Notes under the pieces: generated by a model
Told to the model about the DNA's origin: nothing
Databases searched by the model: none
Seen by the model: the letters and a program-made list of their open reading frames with translations, nothing else
Assembly: GCA_018240405.1 (NCBI GenBank)
Contig: JAFEFW010000001.1
Coordinates: 1 to 64,000, forward strand
Direction of reading: 5' to 3'
Length of the DNA stretch: 64,000 bases
DNA from: Pseudomonadota bacterium
GTDB taxonomy: Bacteria; Pseudomonadota; Alphaproteobacteria; Acetobacterales; Acetobacteraceae
Made by a program: the position numbers and the translations under genes
In this document: piece by piece, positions 44,769 through 53,343 of the stretch
Layout: every line of letters begins with the position of its first letter
Position numbering within the stretch: the first letter of the stretch is position 1

Positions 44769-45998
44769 CTACTCCGCCGCGACCGGCACCGAAGCCGGAT
44801 GCGCCGCGGCCCACAGCTCCGGCCGCAACTCTTCCTTGCGGTTCGGGAAGAACAGCGCACAGGCCAGCGTAACGACGGAGAATCCCGCCAGCAGCAGCGT
44901 CACCGCCACCAGGCTGCCAGTACGCTCAAACAGGGCCGCCACCAGCGGGGCGGACGCTGCCGCGCCAAGGAAGCCGACGAAGAAACGGATCGAGTAGATG
45001 CGGGCACGCATCTCCGGCGAGATATAGCGCGCCGCCATCGTTTCGTTGACTGTCACCTGCCCGAAGATCGAGGCTGCCACCAGCGCGGCCAGCGGCAGCA
45101 CCGTCCAACCCTGCGCCACTGACAGCCCCGCCATTGCCGGCGCAAGAACCAAGCTGACCGGCAGGAACACCCGCTTCAGCGTGTTGCGGTCGATCAGGCG
45201 CCCGACGGTGAACTGCGTCAGCGCGCCGCATAGCGTGACCAGGAACGCCGCGGCGCCGACCAACGGCAGCAGCGAGGCACTGCCAGCCAGCCGGTCCTCC
45301 AGCAGTTTCGGCAGCAGCAGGGTGAAGGCGTTGAACACCAGCCCCGACGAGGTTGCGATCAGCAGCAGCACCACCAGTGCACGCCGCACGAGAGGAGCCG
45401 GGATCGGCGGAAACGGTCGAGCGGTGCCATGACGCGCGCCATGCACCAGCGGCGTCCGCATCCACAGTAGGCCAATGGCAAGACAGAACATGCCGGGCGC
45501 AATGAACGCCGCGCGCCAGCCGAAGCGGACGGCGAGGAACGCAGTAATCACCGGCGCCAGCGCCACGCCCAGGTTGCCGAACACACCGTTGACCCCGATG
45601 GACTTGCCCGGCTTGTCGCCCGCCGCCTCCACCAGCATCGTCGTGCCGATCGGATGGTAGATCGCGGTGAATGCGCCGGCGATCGCCAGCATGGTTGCCA
45701 GCATCCAGGACGACTGCGCCAGCCCCGCGCCGATCAGTCCTGCCGCCGTGCCGAGGAAGAACGCCGTCATCAGCGTCTTCCGCCCAAGGTGGCGCTCCAG
45801 CCAGCCCTGCGGCAGCGACAGCAACCCGTAGAGAACGAACATCCCGGTGGCGAGCGCCAGGATCGGGCCGTAGGCCTCACCGAATGGACCGCCGGGCCGC
45901 GTCATCGCCAGTACCGCCGTAGGCAGGATCAGCAGGCTGTAATGAGTAATCGTATGCGCTGTGTTGATGAACACGATCTGCCGCGTGGCCGGGGTCAT
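44769..45998 (-). CDS. Major facilitator superfamily transporter
   Basis: 409 residues and about twelve membrane segments. MFS motif A-like loops are QGWLERHLGRKTLMT between segments 2 and 3 and QFTVGRLIDRNTLKRVF in the second half. The pattern resembles drug or fosmidomycin-type exporters. It diverges from an AraC-family gene across 58 bases containing inverted and direct CCTGA repeats, so the regulator probably controls it. Substrate unknown. Confidence 0.88.
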   Translation of the reverse strand: MTPATRQIVFINTAHTITHYSLLILPTAVLAMTRPGGPFGEAYGPILALATGMFVLYGLLSLPQGWLERHLGRKTLMTAFFLGTAAGLIGAGLAQSSWMLATMLAIAGAFTAIYHPIGTTMLVEAAGDKPGKSIGVNGVFGNLGVALAPVITAFLAVRFGWRAAFIAPGMFCLAIGLLWMRTPLVHGARHGTARPFPPIPAPLVRRALVVLLLIATSSGLVFNAFTLLLPKLLEDRLAGSASLLPLVGAAAFLVTLCGALTQFTVGRLIDRNTLKRVFLPVSLVLAPAMAGLSVAQGWTVLPLAALVAASIFGQVTVNETMAARYISPEMRARIYSIRFFVGFLGAAASAPLVAALFERTGSLVAVTLLLAGFSVVTLACALFFPNRKEELRPELWAAAHPASVPVAAE

Positions 45999-46024
45999 GG
46001 GGCGCTTCCTCGACAGGATGATTA

Positions 46025-46052
46025 CCTGAGTAGCCGGATCAGGATAACCTGA
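46025..46052. promoter_or_regulatory. CCTGA repeats between MFS and araC-type genes, possible operator
   Basis: TCAGG-ATAA-CCTGA is an exact inverted repeat at 46039-46052, ending four bases before the regulator's ATG. A third half-site (CCTGA, 46025-46029) lies within a longer imperfect direct repeat. AraC-family proteins bind such half-sites; the link is inference. Confidence 0.38.
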
Positions 46053-46056
46053 CGCA

Positions 46057-46875
46057 ATGGCGACGTTAGGCCAAGCTCTGTCGCCAGCCGGCCAACAGCG
46101 CCTCCGCCCCTTCGAGCGCGCGCCACGGTCGCTGGTCGGCTACACCTGCGATTACCCGGACGGCCATGCCACCGGCCGGCACACGCATCCGCGCGCGCAA
46201 CTGCTGTTCGCCATCGCCGGGGTGATGCGGATCGCCACCGACCGGGCGATGTTCGTGATCCCGTCCGGTACCGGCCTATGGGTGCCGTCGGATACGCCGC
46301 ATGAGGTGCGGATGGACGGACCGGTGGCGATGCGCGCGCTGTTCCTGCGTGCTGACGCGGCTGCCGCGGGGCCGGCTGACACCACCGTCATCGCTGTCTC
46401 GCCGTTGCTGCGGGAACTGATCCTGACCGTGTGCAATGAGCCGGTGGTATGGGACGCCCGCGGCCCGATCCGCCTTGTCGCGGCACTGGCGCTGCACGAG
46501 ATCAGCCGGGCCGGCGCGCGTCCGCTATCGCTGCCGGCCTGCCGCGATCCCAGGCTACGCCGGGTCACTGACGCACTGACCGCCAATCCCGCCGACCCAC
46601 GCGATCTGGAGGCGCATGCCGACGCCGCCGGCGCTTCGGTGCGGACGCTGACGCGATTGTTCCGCACGGAAACCGGCTTGAGCTTCCAGCAATGGCGCCG
46701 CCAGCTTCGCATGATCGAGGCGCTTGCCCTGCTCGGTCGCGGCGAGCCTCCTGCGCGGGTGGCGGCGGCGGTCGGTTTCGCCAGCGTGCCGGCTTTTGGC
46801 GCGGCGTTCCGGGAGACGTTCGGCATCACACCGTCGGCGATGGGGCCAGGCAAGGCACACGCTGCCGTTGCATGA
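46057..46875 (+). CDS. AraC-family transcriptional regulator
   Basis: 272 residues. The N-terminal cupin-like sensor (about 25-140; HTHPRAQLLFAIAGVM, VPSGTGLWVPSDTPHEVRM) is followed by a double helix-turn-helix domain (about 170-265) with DAAGASVRTLTRLFRTETGLSFQQWRR cut across both helices, and the family signature AAAVGFASVPAFGAAFRETFG. Cupin plus AraC architecture is common for regulators of neighbouring efflux genes. It likely controls the divergent MFS transporter; effector unknown. Confidence 0.92.
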   Translation: MATLGQALSPAGQQRLRPFERAPRSLVGYTCDYPDGHATGRHTHPRAQLLFAIAGVMRIATDRAMFVIPSGTGLWVPSDTPHEVRMDGPVAMRALFLRADAAAAGPADTTVIAVSPLLRELILTVCNEPVVWDARGPIRLVAALALHEISRAGARPLSLPACRDPRLRRVTDALTANPADPRDLEAHADAAGASVRTLTRLFRTETGLSFQQWRRQLRMIEALALLGRGEPPARVAAAVGFASVPAFGAAFRETFGITPSAMGPGKAHAAVA

Positions 46876-46886
46876 TGATTTCCCCG

Positions 46887-46905
46887 GCAGCTTTAGTTTA
46901 GCTGC
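46887..46905 (+). terminator. Small hairpin after the araC-type gene
   Basis: GCAGCT-TTAGTTT-AGCTGC, an exact 6-bp stem, starts 11 bases after the stop. No T tract follows, so terminator function is weakly supported. Confidence 0.28.
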
Positions 46906-46937
46906 GTGCCAAACCGTCACCTGGCCTGAGGTCGCCC

Positions 46938-47432
46938 ATGATCGCCACAATGATTGCCGTCATCCTGCGCAACCTCCCTGCTTTCCTGTTGATTATCGCG
47001 CTGATCATCAGCCTGTTGGGGCCGCGCACCGCGGAGCGCACCTTGTCCTGGATTTTGCTGCTGCCGGTGGGCGTCTCCGGACTTTGGGCGGCGTTCTTTC
47101 ACCTGTTTTTCCCATCCGTCGCGGCAGCCGACATTGGTTGGGCAACGAGTCCCTTCCAGTTCGAGGTCGGATTAGCCGACCTGGCGATCGGCGTGACAGC
47201 CTGTGTTGCCTACAGAGCGTCCCTGCCATTCAAGGCCGCATCTGTCTGTGTGGCGTCGATTTTCCTGCTGGGAGCGGCTGCTGGACACGTGCGGCAGATG
47301 ATCGTCGCCGGCAATTTCCACCCCGGCAACGCCGGCGTTCCGTTCGTGCTCGATATAACAGCGCCGGTGCTGGCGATCGCCCTGCTGGCGGTGGCCTGGC
47401 GGGGCCGGCCCGGTTCTGCCTGGCGCAGGTGA
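46938..47432 (+). CDS. Small four-span membrane protein, DUF6790-like
   Basis: 164 residues with about four to five hydrophobic segments: near 6-24, 32-60 (WILLLPVGVSGLWAAFFH), 75-95, 100-115 and 135-155. The segments QFEVGLADLAIGVTACVA and AAGHVRQM resemble an uncharacterised family of bacterial membrane proteins (DUF6790, assigned from memory of its pattern). No catalytic motif. The ATG has GAGGTCGCC before it. Confidence 0.7.
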   Translation: MIATMIAVILRNLPAFLLIIALIISLLGPRTAERTLSWILLLPVGVSGLWAAFFHLFFPSVAAADIGWATSPFQFEVGLADLAIGVTACVAYRASLPFKAASVCVASIFLLGAAAGHVRQMIVAGNFHPGNAGVPFVLDITAPVLAIALLAVAWRGRPGSAWRR

Positions 47433-47898
47433 AATCGCGGAACGCGCGAAATCGCAATGGCCGGCTTCGAATCGTTGACAGCTTCCTGCCCGAGGAAGCT
47501 TGCCGCCCGGTGGAGAGCCGCCTGACCGTCGACGAGGTGGCCCAATCACCAAGGGTCCCTGCTCCTGGAGGTCATTACTGCGCATGTTGTTGATACGCCG
47601 CATTATATAGTCGTTGCTCTTGCGCGTTGGGCGGGCAACCCTCATGGGCTTGAACGCAGCCGCATCGGTGGCTGGACCCTGCGGCACAAACCTCCCACCG
47701 TCTGGGGGAGGGGTGCATGCACGAGATAATGACAGTCAACACGCAGTGGATTGATTTAATGCACATGTGGACCAGTCGGGTCATGACGCTGAAGGAGCTT
47801 CACGCCCTGCCAGCCAGTCGTTCCGCTCACGGTGAATACGCCAGGCACGCGCCCCGGTAGAGGTGCGGACACCCGATATGCGACGTTGGCAGTGCGGC
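47433..47898. other. 466-base gap with a possible small ORF
   Basis: No sizeable gene. A hairpin formed by CCTCCC and GGGAGG lies near 47692-47712, and directly after it a 47-codon rightward frame begins. Elsewhere nothing is seen. Confidence 0.35.
47717..47860 (+). CDS. Candidate 47-residue small ORF
   Basis: GGGAGGGG ends three bases before ATG 47717 and the frame stops at TAG 47858-47860. The peptide (MHEIMTVNTQWIDLMHMWTS, then RVMTLKELHAL and a basic tail) is amphipathic and vaguely like the small DUF1127-type proteins (basic, with an R..LxELxAL stretch), but that resemblance is weak. The ribosome site is also one arm of a hairpin, so translation might be controlled or the signal accidental. 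Confidence 0.25.
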   Translation: MHEIMTVNTQWIDLMHMWTSRVMTLKELHALPASRSAHGEYARHAPR

Positions 47899-48210
47899 TC
47901 AGCCGCGCGGCGCCATCACCTGCGCGAGCGCCTCTACCACCGGCGTTCCGCGCGGTATGGTCAGAAGCCGGGTCGGGGCACTGGCGTTCAGCGCAGTCAC
48001 GGCTTTCTTAGGGCAAAGGCCCATGCACCGGGTCTCGATAATGCGGACGCTGCGGCCGTGTCCCTGCGCCTTCAGCTCCGAGCGCAGTGCACTTCGCAGC
48101 GTCTGCTTCTTCTCCGGACCGTAGCCGCCGTCCATCTTGCGGGCGCATTTACCGCAGAGCAGGAGAACGGTCTGCCACGGCGTCGGCCGTGCCTCGATTG
48201 GATCAGTCAT
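47899..48210 (-). CDS. Thioredoxin-like [2Fe-2S] ferredoxin-type protein
   Basis: About 103 residues with a cysteine pair near the start (LLCGKCARK) and another later (ETRCMGLCPKKAV), the arrangement of thioredoxin-like ferredoxin domains that bind one [2Fe-2S] cluster; the usual spacing of the first pair is longer, so cluster binding should be tested. The C-terminal TRLLTIPRGTPVVEALAQV strand is also typical. ATG 48210 is preferred over the frame opening at 48261. Such small ferredoxins occur near cobalamin, nitrogen or redox genes, but no clear partner is adjacent. Confidence 0.72.
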   Translation of the reverse strand: MTDPIEARPTPWQTVLLLCGKCARKMDGGYGPEKKQTLRSALRSELKAQGHGRSVRIIETRCMGLCPKKAVTALNASAPTRLLTIPRGTPVVEALAQVMAPRG

Positions 48211-48322
48211 GCTGTCGGAGGTGGGGCGCAACGATCCCAGCGAAAGAGGCCGGCAAGGCACGGCGGCGTGATCGTTACCTGTTGATCGCCATCAATGAGA
48301 GCCGAGGCGGAAGGGTGCAACT

Positions 48323-49075
48323 ATGCACTGCCGCGAACCGCACAGGTCCGCACAGATGACGCTCGCTTGTCCAGAGTTCGTTGCCAGTCTTGACCCGGGC
48401 CTCTGCCGCGCCGTGGACATCTATTGCGAGCGCACGTCAGAGGCGTTTGATGCAGAGCCGATTAATGCACTGTCCAACATTGCATTCCTGATTGCGGCGG
48501 TCCTGGCGTGGCGGCTGCATCCGCGCGCAAATCCTGCCGCGGCGCGTGCCGTTGCCGTGCTAAGCGTCATGGCGGCATCGATTGGTATTGGCAGTTTCCT
48601 GTTCCACATCGTGGCAACGCGCTGGGCGGAGTGGGCGGACGTCGTTCCAATCGTTGCGTTTATGCTTACCTATATGTGGCTCGCCATGCGGTGGCTGTTC
48701 GGCATCGGCGCGTGGCTGCGACTCGTGCTGATCTCTGGATTCTCGTTCCTCACGCTTGGAATGGAGTGGTCGGTGCCGCCGTGGGTGCTGTGGGGTGGCG
48801 CCTATTACATTCCGGCGCTGCTCCTGCTCGCTGGAGTCGTCATCGCTCTGCACCGTAGGTGCCATCCCGCGGCCGACGCCATGACAAAGGCTGCCGGCGT
48901 GTTTTTCCTGGCCTTCATCATGCGGTCGCTGGACACACCGCTCTGCGACGCGCTGCCAACGGGCACGCATTTCCTGTGGCACGTGTTTGACGCGACGTTC
49001 GTCTACCTGCTGATCAGGTTGGCGATCCTGTACGGTGCCGCACCTGCCCGCGCCACAGCGGTGACCTGCCAGTGA
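48323..49075 (+). CDS. Ceramidase-like (CREST superfamily) integral membrane hydrolase
   Basis: 250 residues and about seven membrane segments. The metal-hydrolase pattern of alkaline ceramidases is visible: Ser and His in GIGSFLFHI, Asp in WADVVPI and the HxxxH of THFLWHVFDATFVYLL. Eukaryotic members split ceramide; bacterial substrates are mostly unknown. GGAAGGG seven bases before ATG 48323 supports this start over ATG 48356. The stop lies 7 bases before the flavoenzyme gene, so the two are probably one transcript. Confidence 0.85.
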   Translation: MHCREPHRSAQMTLACPEFVASLDPGLCRAVDIYCERTSEAFDAEPINALSNIAFLIAAVLAWRLHPRANPAAARAVAVLSVMAASIGIGSFLFHIVATRWAEWADVVPIVAFMLTYMWLAMRWLFGIGAWLRLVLISGFSFLTLGMEWSVPPWVLWGGAYYIPALLLLAGVVIALHRRCHPAADAMTKAAGVFFLAFIMRSLDTPLCDALPTGTHFLWHVFDATFVYLLIRLAILYGAAPARATAVTCQ

Positions 49076-49082
49076 AAACGCC

Positions 49083-51356
49083 ATGATCGTGGACGCGCAG
49101 TCTTTGATCCGCGAACTGATCGACTGGTTCGACCGCTGGCCGCTGAATGCCGCGGCGTCCCGCGATGCGTGGCGGATGACGCAGGCAGTTCACCCCTACG
49201 AGCATCTGTTCTCGCCGATTACAATCAATCGGCTGGAGTTGAAAAACCGCCTCATCATGGGGCCGATGGGCAACCTCGCTATGGTCGAACCTTCGGGACG
49301 GCCGAGCGAGGCGATGGTTGCGTATTTTGCCGAGCGGGCGCGGGGTGGGGTTGGTCTGATCATGACCGGGCTGGTACCCACGTCACCGGACATCGATCCG
49401 TCCGTCCTGCCGCGCGATGGTGCCGCCTGGTTTCCGCGAATCAACGGCGTGCGCAGTGTGCTGGCAGGCTGGCGTGACCTGGCAGAGCGTGTGCATGCCC
49501 ATGGTGCGCCCATTTTCATCCAGTTGACTGCCGGGCTTGGCCGCGTCGGCTCGCCGGAATGTGTGAGGGCGCGATGGCGCCTGCCGGTGTCAGCCTCCTG
49601 GAACCCGAATTTCTATGTGCCGCCTGTGCCGTGCCGGCGGCTCAGTGACCGTGCCGTCCGCCGGATCGTGCGCGATATCGGCCAGGCTGCCGCCGACGCC
49701 CAGGAATGCGGGCTCGACGGCGTGCATCTCCACGGGCACGAGGGCTACTTACTGGAGCAATTCGCCAACACGGCGTTCAACCGCCGGAGGTTCGGCCGCT
49801 ATGCGGACTGGCAGGCCCTGGGGCTCGATGCGGTCAGCGAAATCCGCCGGCGCTGTGGGCAGGCCTATCCGATTGCCTATCGCATCGATCTCTCCCTGGC
49901 CCTGCGCGAAACCTACGGCGATCGTCTGGAACGTGAGCCTGAATTACGCCGGTTCCAGCAAGAACGTTCGGTGGCGATGTCGCTGGCTTATATCCGGGCG
50001 CTGGTTGCGGCGGGGGTGGACATGATCGACGTCGACCTCGGTTGCTATGAGAACTGGTGGCTGCCCCACCCGCCGGGCCCAATGCCACCCGGGGCGTATC
50101 TGCGGGTGGCGCGGTGCGTCCGGGACTATCTCGCGGCCGAGGCCGTAACCTCTGGCGCCGGCCTGCCGGTGGCTGTCGCCGCAGTGGGAAAGCTCGGTTA
50201 TCCGGACCTGGCGGAGGGCGCCCTGCGCGACGGGAACTGCGACATGGTCATGCTGGCGCGCCCGTTGCTGGCCGACCCGCACTGGCCGCGAAAAGCCTTT
50301 GCTGGTCGTGTCGCGGACATCACGCCGTGTATCGGCGATCACGAAGCCTGCCTGAAGGAGATCGTCGAAGGCGGCCATTTGCAATGTGCGGTCAATCCCC
50401 GTACCGGTTTTGAGACGGTTTATCCCGCCGATCCGCCGCCCGCCGCCAAGTCAAAGCGGATCGCGGTGGTCGGGGCCGGGCCGGCCGGAATCACCGCCGC
50501 CTGTCTCGCCGCGGCGCGAGGCCATCACGTGAGCCTGTTCGAACGAGCCGATCGGATCGGCGGTTGGCTGCGCGCCGGCAGTGTGCCGGTGATCAAGTTC
50601 GACGTGGCAAATTATCTCACGCATCTGGAACGTCGCGTCGGTCAGGCGATGCACATGCATGGATTGGTCCGCCACCTGTCCACAGCGGTGACAGCGGAGA
50701 CATTGCGCACGGGTGGTTTCGATGCGGTGATCTGCTGCACGGGTTCCATGCCGATACGGCCCGCGATGGCGGAGACGGCGGCGATACCAAGCGTTTTGGC
50801 GACTGACCTGCTACTTGCGCCGGCATTGGCTGCCGGGGCACGAGAGGTCGTTGTTGTCGGTGGTGGCGATGTTGGCTGCGAAACAGCCCACCTGCTGGCT
50901 TTCGAATACGGCAAGCAAGTGACCATAGTGGAACAATCCTGCGCGCTGATGGCGTCGACTTCCACCGCGAATCGCGGCTACCTGCTCCATGCGCTGGAGC
51001 GGCAGGGTGTAACCTTGTTGACCGCCGCCCGCGTGGACCGGATCAGCGCGGGCGGCGTCGAAATTGTCCGCAACAAATCCCCGACGGTGCCGGCGCCCGG
51101 CGCGGTCTGGCGGCCCATCCTTCCGCGCAACATTCCAAGTCCGTTCATCCGCCGGCCGGATGTGGTGGAAGAACGGATCTCCTTGCGCGCCGACCTCGTC
51201 GTATTCGCTGTTGGGATGACGCCGGACGCGCGCCTGTATCATGCCTGCGTCTCGACTCAGGTGGCGGACGAGATCTGCAATATCGGCGATTCGTTCCAGG
51301 TCGGTACAGTGGCGGCTGCCACGAGAGCCGGTTATGTAACAGCGCTGGCCTTGTAG
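49083..51356 (+). CDS. 2,4-dienoyl-CoA reductase-type flavoenzyme (OYE barrel + Fe-S + FAD domain)
   Basis: 757 residues in the FadH/trimethylamine-dehydrogenase layout. An old-yellow-enzyme FMN barrel spans about 40-405 (HLFSPITINRLELKNRLIMGPM, HLHGHEGYLLEQFANTAFN). A Fe-S motif follows at 416-435, then a pyridine-nucleotide/FAD domain (VVGAGPAGITAACLAAARGH at about 460, second nucleotide site VVVVGGGDVGCETA). The cluster motif normally reads C-X2-C-X3-C-X11-C; here the second position is Asp419 (CIGDHEAC), leaving Cys416, Cys423 and Cys435. Start may be ATG 49083 or ATG 49176; the latter begins the recognised family. Substrate unknown; a link to the ceramidase-like gene directly upstream is suggested by spacing. 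Confidence 0.88.
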   Translation: MIVDAQSLIRELIDWFDRWPLNAAASRDAWRMTQAVHPYEHLFSPITINRLELKNRLIMGPMGNLAMVEPSGRPSEAMVAYFAERARGGVGLIMTGLVPTSPDIDPSVLPRDGAAWFPRINGVRSVLAGWRDLAERVHAHGAPIFIQLTAGLGRVGSPECVRARWRLPVSASWNPNFYVPPVPCRRLSDRAVRRIVRDIGQAAADAQECGLDGVHLHGHEGYLLEQFANTAFNRRRFGRYADWQALGLDAVSEIRRRCGQAYPIAYRIDLSLALRETYGDRLEREPELRRFQQERSVAMSLAYIRALVAAGVDMIDVDLGCYENWWLPHPPGPMPPGAYLRVARCVRDYLAAEAVTSGAGLPVAVAAVGKLGYPDLAEGALRDGNCDMVMLARPLLADPHWPRKAFAGRVADITPCIGDHEACLKEIVEGGHLQCAVNPRTGFETVYPADPPPAAKSKRIAVVGAGPAGITAACLAAARGHHVSLFERADRIGGWLRAGSVPVIKFDVANYLTHLERRVGQAMHMHGLVRHLSTAVTAETLRTGGFDAVICCTGSMPIRPAMAETAAIPSVLATDLLLAPALAAGAREVVVVGGGDVGCETAHLLAFEYGKQVTIVEQSCALMASTSTANRGYLLHALERQGVTLLTAARVDRISAGGVEIVRNKSPTVPAPGAVWRPILPRNIPSPFIRRPDVVEERISLRADLVVFAVGMTPDARLYHACVSTQVADEICNIGDSFQVGTVAAATRAGYVTALAL

Positions 51357-51365
51357 CTCACCACG

Positions 51366-52121
51366 TCAGATCACCAAGCCGCCGCTGACATGGATCGCCT
51401 GGCCGGTGATATAGCCGGCCGCGGGCGAGGCCAGGAAGGCGATGGCGGCGGCGACGTCCGCCGGCTCGCCAATGCGTCCGAGTGGTATCCGCGCCGTCTG
51501 GGCTGCCAGGGCAGATGGATCGATGGCGCGGTGCGCGCCGCTGTCCTTGCGGATGAAACCAGGCACCACCGCGTTGACCGTGACGCCCGTCGGTCCAAGC
51601 TCCACCGCCAGGGCCCGCACCAGCGCTTCCAGCCCCGCCTTGGCCGCGGCCGAGGCGGGGAAGGTCTGCACATCGGTGCGGAAGGTATGAGCGACGAAGC
51701 TGGAAATGCCGATGATCCGGCCATTCTCGACGCCACGCAAATGGGGCAGGGCCGCCGCGCAAAGCCGGAAAAACGCGCCCTGGATTGCCTGGGTCGAGGC
51801 GGTCAGCGCGTCATTCGTCAGCCCCGCTACCGGCGTGCGGTCAGCGAAACCGGCGTTGCTGATCAGCACATCCAGGCGCCCGAAAGCCCGCACCGCGGCG
51901 TCGACCGCAGCGGCAGCCGCCTGCGATTCGGCCAGGTCGCCGAGAACCACCTCGGCCAGCGCGCCGTTGGCGCGGGCTTCGGCGGCCACCGCTTCGGCGC
52001 CGCTACGGTTGCGGCGGGTGTGCACCAGGATGGCGGTGCCCGGACCGGCCATGGTGCGGCAGATGGCGGCGCCAATGCCGGAGGCGGCGCCGGTGACAAG
52101 GATGCTGCGTCGCGTGCTCAT
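51366..52121 (-). CDS. Short-chain dehydrogenase/reductase with altered active-site Tyr
   Basis: About 251 residues of the classical SDR fold. The cofactor loop TGAASGIGAAI, the NAG motif (ISNAGFA) and the catalytic Ser (GISSFVAH) are present, and the C-terminal GEPADVAAAIAFLASPAAGYITGQ is standard. But the YxxxK motif reads SAAAKAG: the codon where Tyr is expected is TCG (Ser), while the Lys is kept. Ketoreductase activity is therefore doubtful unless another residue substitutes. ATG 52121 is used rather than the frame to 52199. It is divergent from a zinc alcohol dehydrogenase and convergent with the flavoenzyme gene. Confidence 0.86.
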   Translation of the reverse strand: MSTRRSILVTGAASGIGAAICRTMAGPGTAILVHTRRNRSGAEAVAAEARANGALAEVVLGDLAESQAAAAAVDAAVRAFGRLDVLISNAGFADRTPVAGLTNDALTASTQAIQGAFFRLCAAALPHLRGVENGRIIGISSFVAHTFRTDVQTFPASAAAKAGLEALVRALAVELGPTGVTVNAVVPGFIRKDSGAHRAIDPSALAAQTARIPLGRIGEPADVAAAIAFLASPAAGYITGQAIHVSGGLVI

Positions 52122-52213
52122 GGCGTGCAGCGTGACGCTGTCCGGCGCCGCCGGCAACTCGCAATCCGTGTCGTGCTCTGCCAAGGTCGCCGTAACCAAT
52201 AGGGAGAAACACC

Positions 52214-53251
52214 ATGAAAGCCCTCATCTTTGCTGAATCCGGTCAACCTCTGCGGGTCGAACAACGCGACTTGCCTCAGCCCGAACCGGGCGATCTGATC
52301 GTCAAAGTTGCGTATTGCGGCATCTGCGGCTCTGACGTGCACGCGACCGATCCGGGACCGTTCCAAATCGGCACCGGCACGGTGCTCGGCCACGAATTCT
52401 CCGGTGAAGTCGTTGAATCACGCGCCGATGGTTTCGCGCCCGGCGATCGCGTCATCGGTATCCCGGTCCGCCCCTGTGATCCGTGCAGGGCAGCGGGCGG
52501 CGAGTGTCAGGACCGCATGGGAATACACTGCCCGAATGCCCGGGTCGTCGGCATGTCGCCCGGTATCCCGGGCGGTTACGCCGAGTATGTCCGCATCGGC
52601 GCGCGCCAGGTGCTGCGCATTCCCGACGGCGTCGACGACCGGGCGGCCGCGCTGGTTGAACCTCTGGCCGTCGGTGCGCACGCGGCCAGGGCGGCCGGGT
52701 CGCTGCTGGGCAAGCGCGTGCTGGTGATCGGCGCCGGGCCCATCGGCAACGCCACTCTGGTATTCGCCAAGGCTGCCGGCGCGCGCGACGTGGTCGTTAG
52801 CGAACTCGACGGCATCCGCCGCGACCGCGCGCAGCGGCTGGGTGCGACCGCGGTGGTCGATCCAGCGGCCGGGCCGCTCGGCGAGACATTCGCCGCCCTG
52901 ACCGGCGGCCCGCCCGAAGTAATCTTCGAATGCGTCGGCGCAACGGGTCTGATTCAGCAATGTATCGAACTGGCCGCGCCGAAAGCGACCATCGTCATCG
53001 TCGGTGTCTGCCGGGTTGAAGACCGCATGTTCCCGCGCCGGGCGATCACCAAGGAGCTACGGCTGCAATTCGTCCTTGGCTATGTGCCGGAAGATTTCAG
53101 TCTGTCGCTCGACCTGCTGCGCTCCGGCCGGCTCGATGTGGATGCGATGGTGTCGTCCGTCGTTTCCTTCTCGGAATTGCCGGAGGTGTTCGAGGCGCTG
53201 CGGCTGCCTAATCCGCATGGCAAGGTCTTGCTCGATCCGACGCGGCAATAA
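52214..53251 (+). CDS. Zinc-dependent alcohol dehydrogenase (sorbitol/threonine DH-like)
   Basis: 345 residues, medium-chain dehydrogenase family. Catalytic zinc ligands lie in YCGICGSDVH and GHEFSGEV; a structural zinc site is formed by the cysteines of PCDPCRAAGGECQDRMGIHC. The Rossmann motif VIGAGPIGN is followed by an acidic residue (SELDG), which favours NAD over NADP. Substrates are likely polyols or secondary alcohols but cannot be specified. AGGGAGAAACACC precedes the ATG. Its promoter is shared with the divergent SDR gene. Confidence 0.9.
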   Translation: MKALIFAESGQPLRVEQRDLPQPEPGDLIVKVAYCGICGSDVHATDPGPFQIGTGTVLGHEFSGEVVESRADGFAPGDRVIGIPVRPCDPCRAAGGECQDRMGIHCPNARVVGMSPGIPGGYAEYVRIGARQVLRIPDGVDDRAAALVEPLAVGAHAARAAGSLLGKRVLVIGAGPIGNATLVFAKAAGARDVVVSELDGIRRDRAQRLGATAVVDPAAGPLGETFAALTGGPPEVIFECVGATGLIQQCIELAAPKATIVIVGVCRVEDRMFPRRAITKELRLQFVLGYVPEDFSLSLDLLRSGRLDVDAMVSSVVSFSELPEVFEALRLPNPHGKVLLDPTRQ

Positions 53252-53343
53252 ACGCGCCACGGTCGGTGCGTTATGTGCCGGATGTGATGCAACATCCGGC
53301 AGCACGCCGCGTTGGAGGGACGATCCATCACAGGAGAGTTCTA

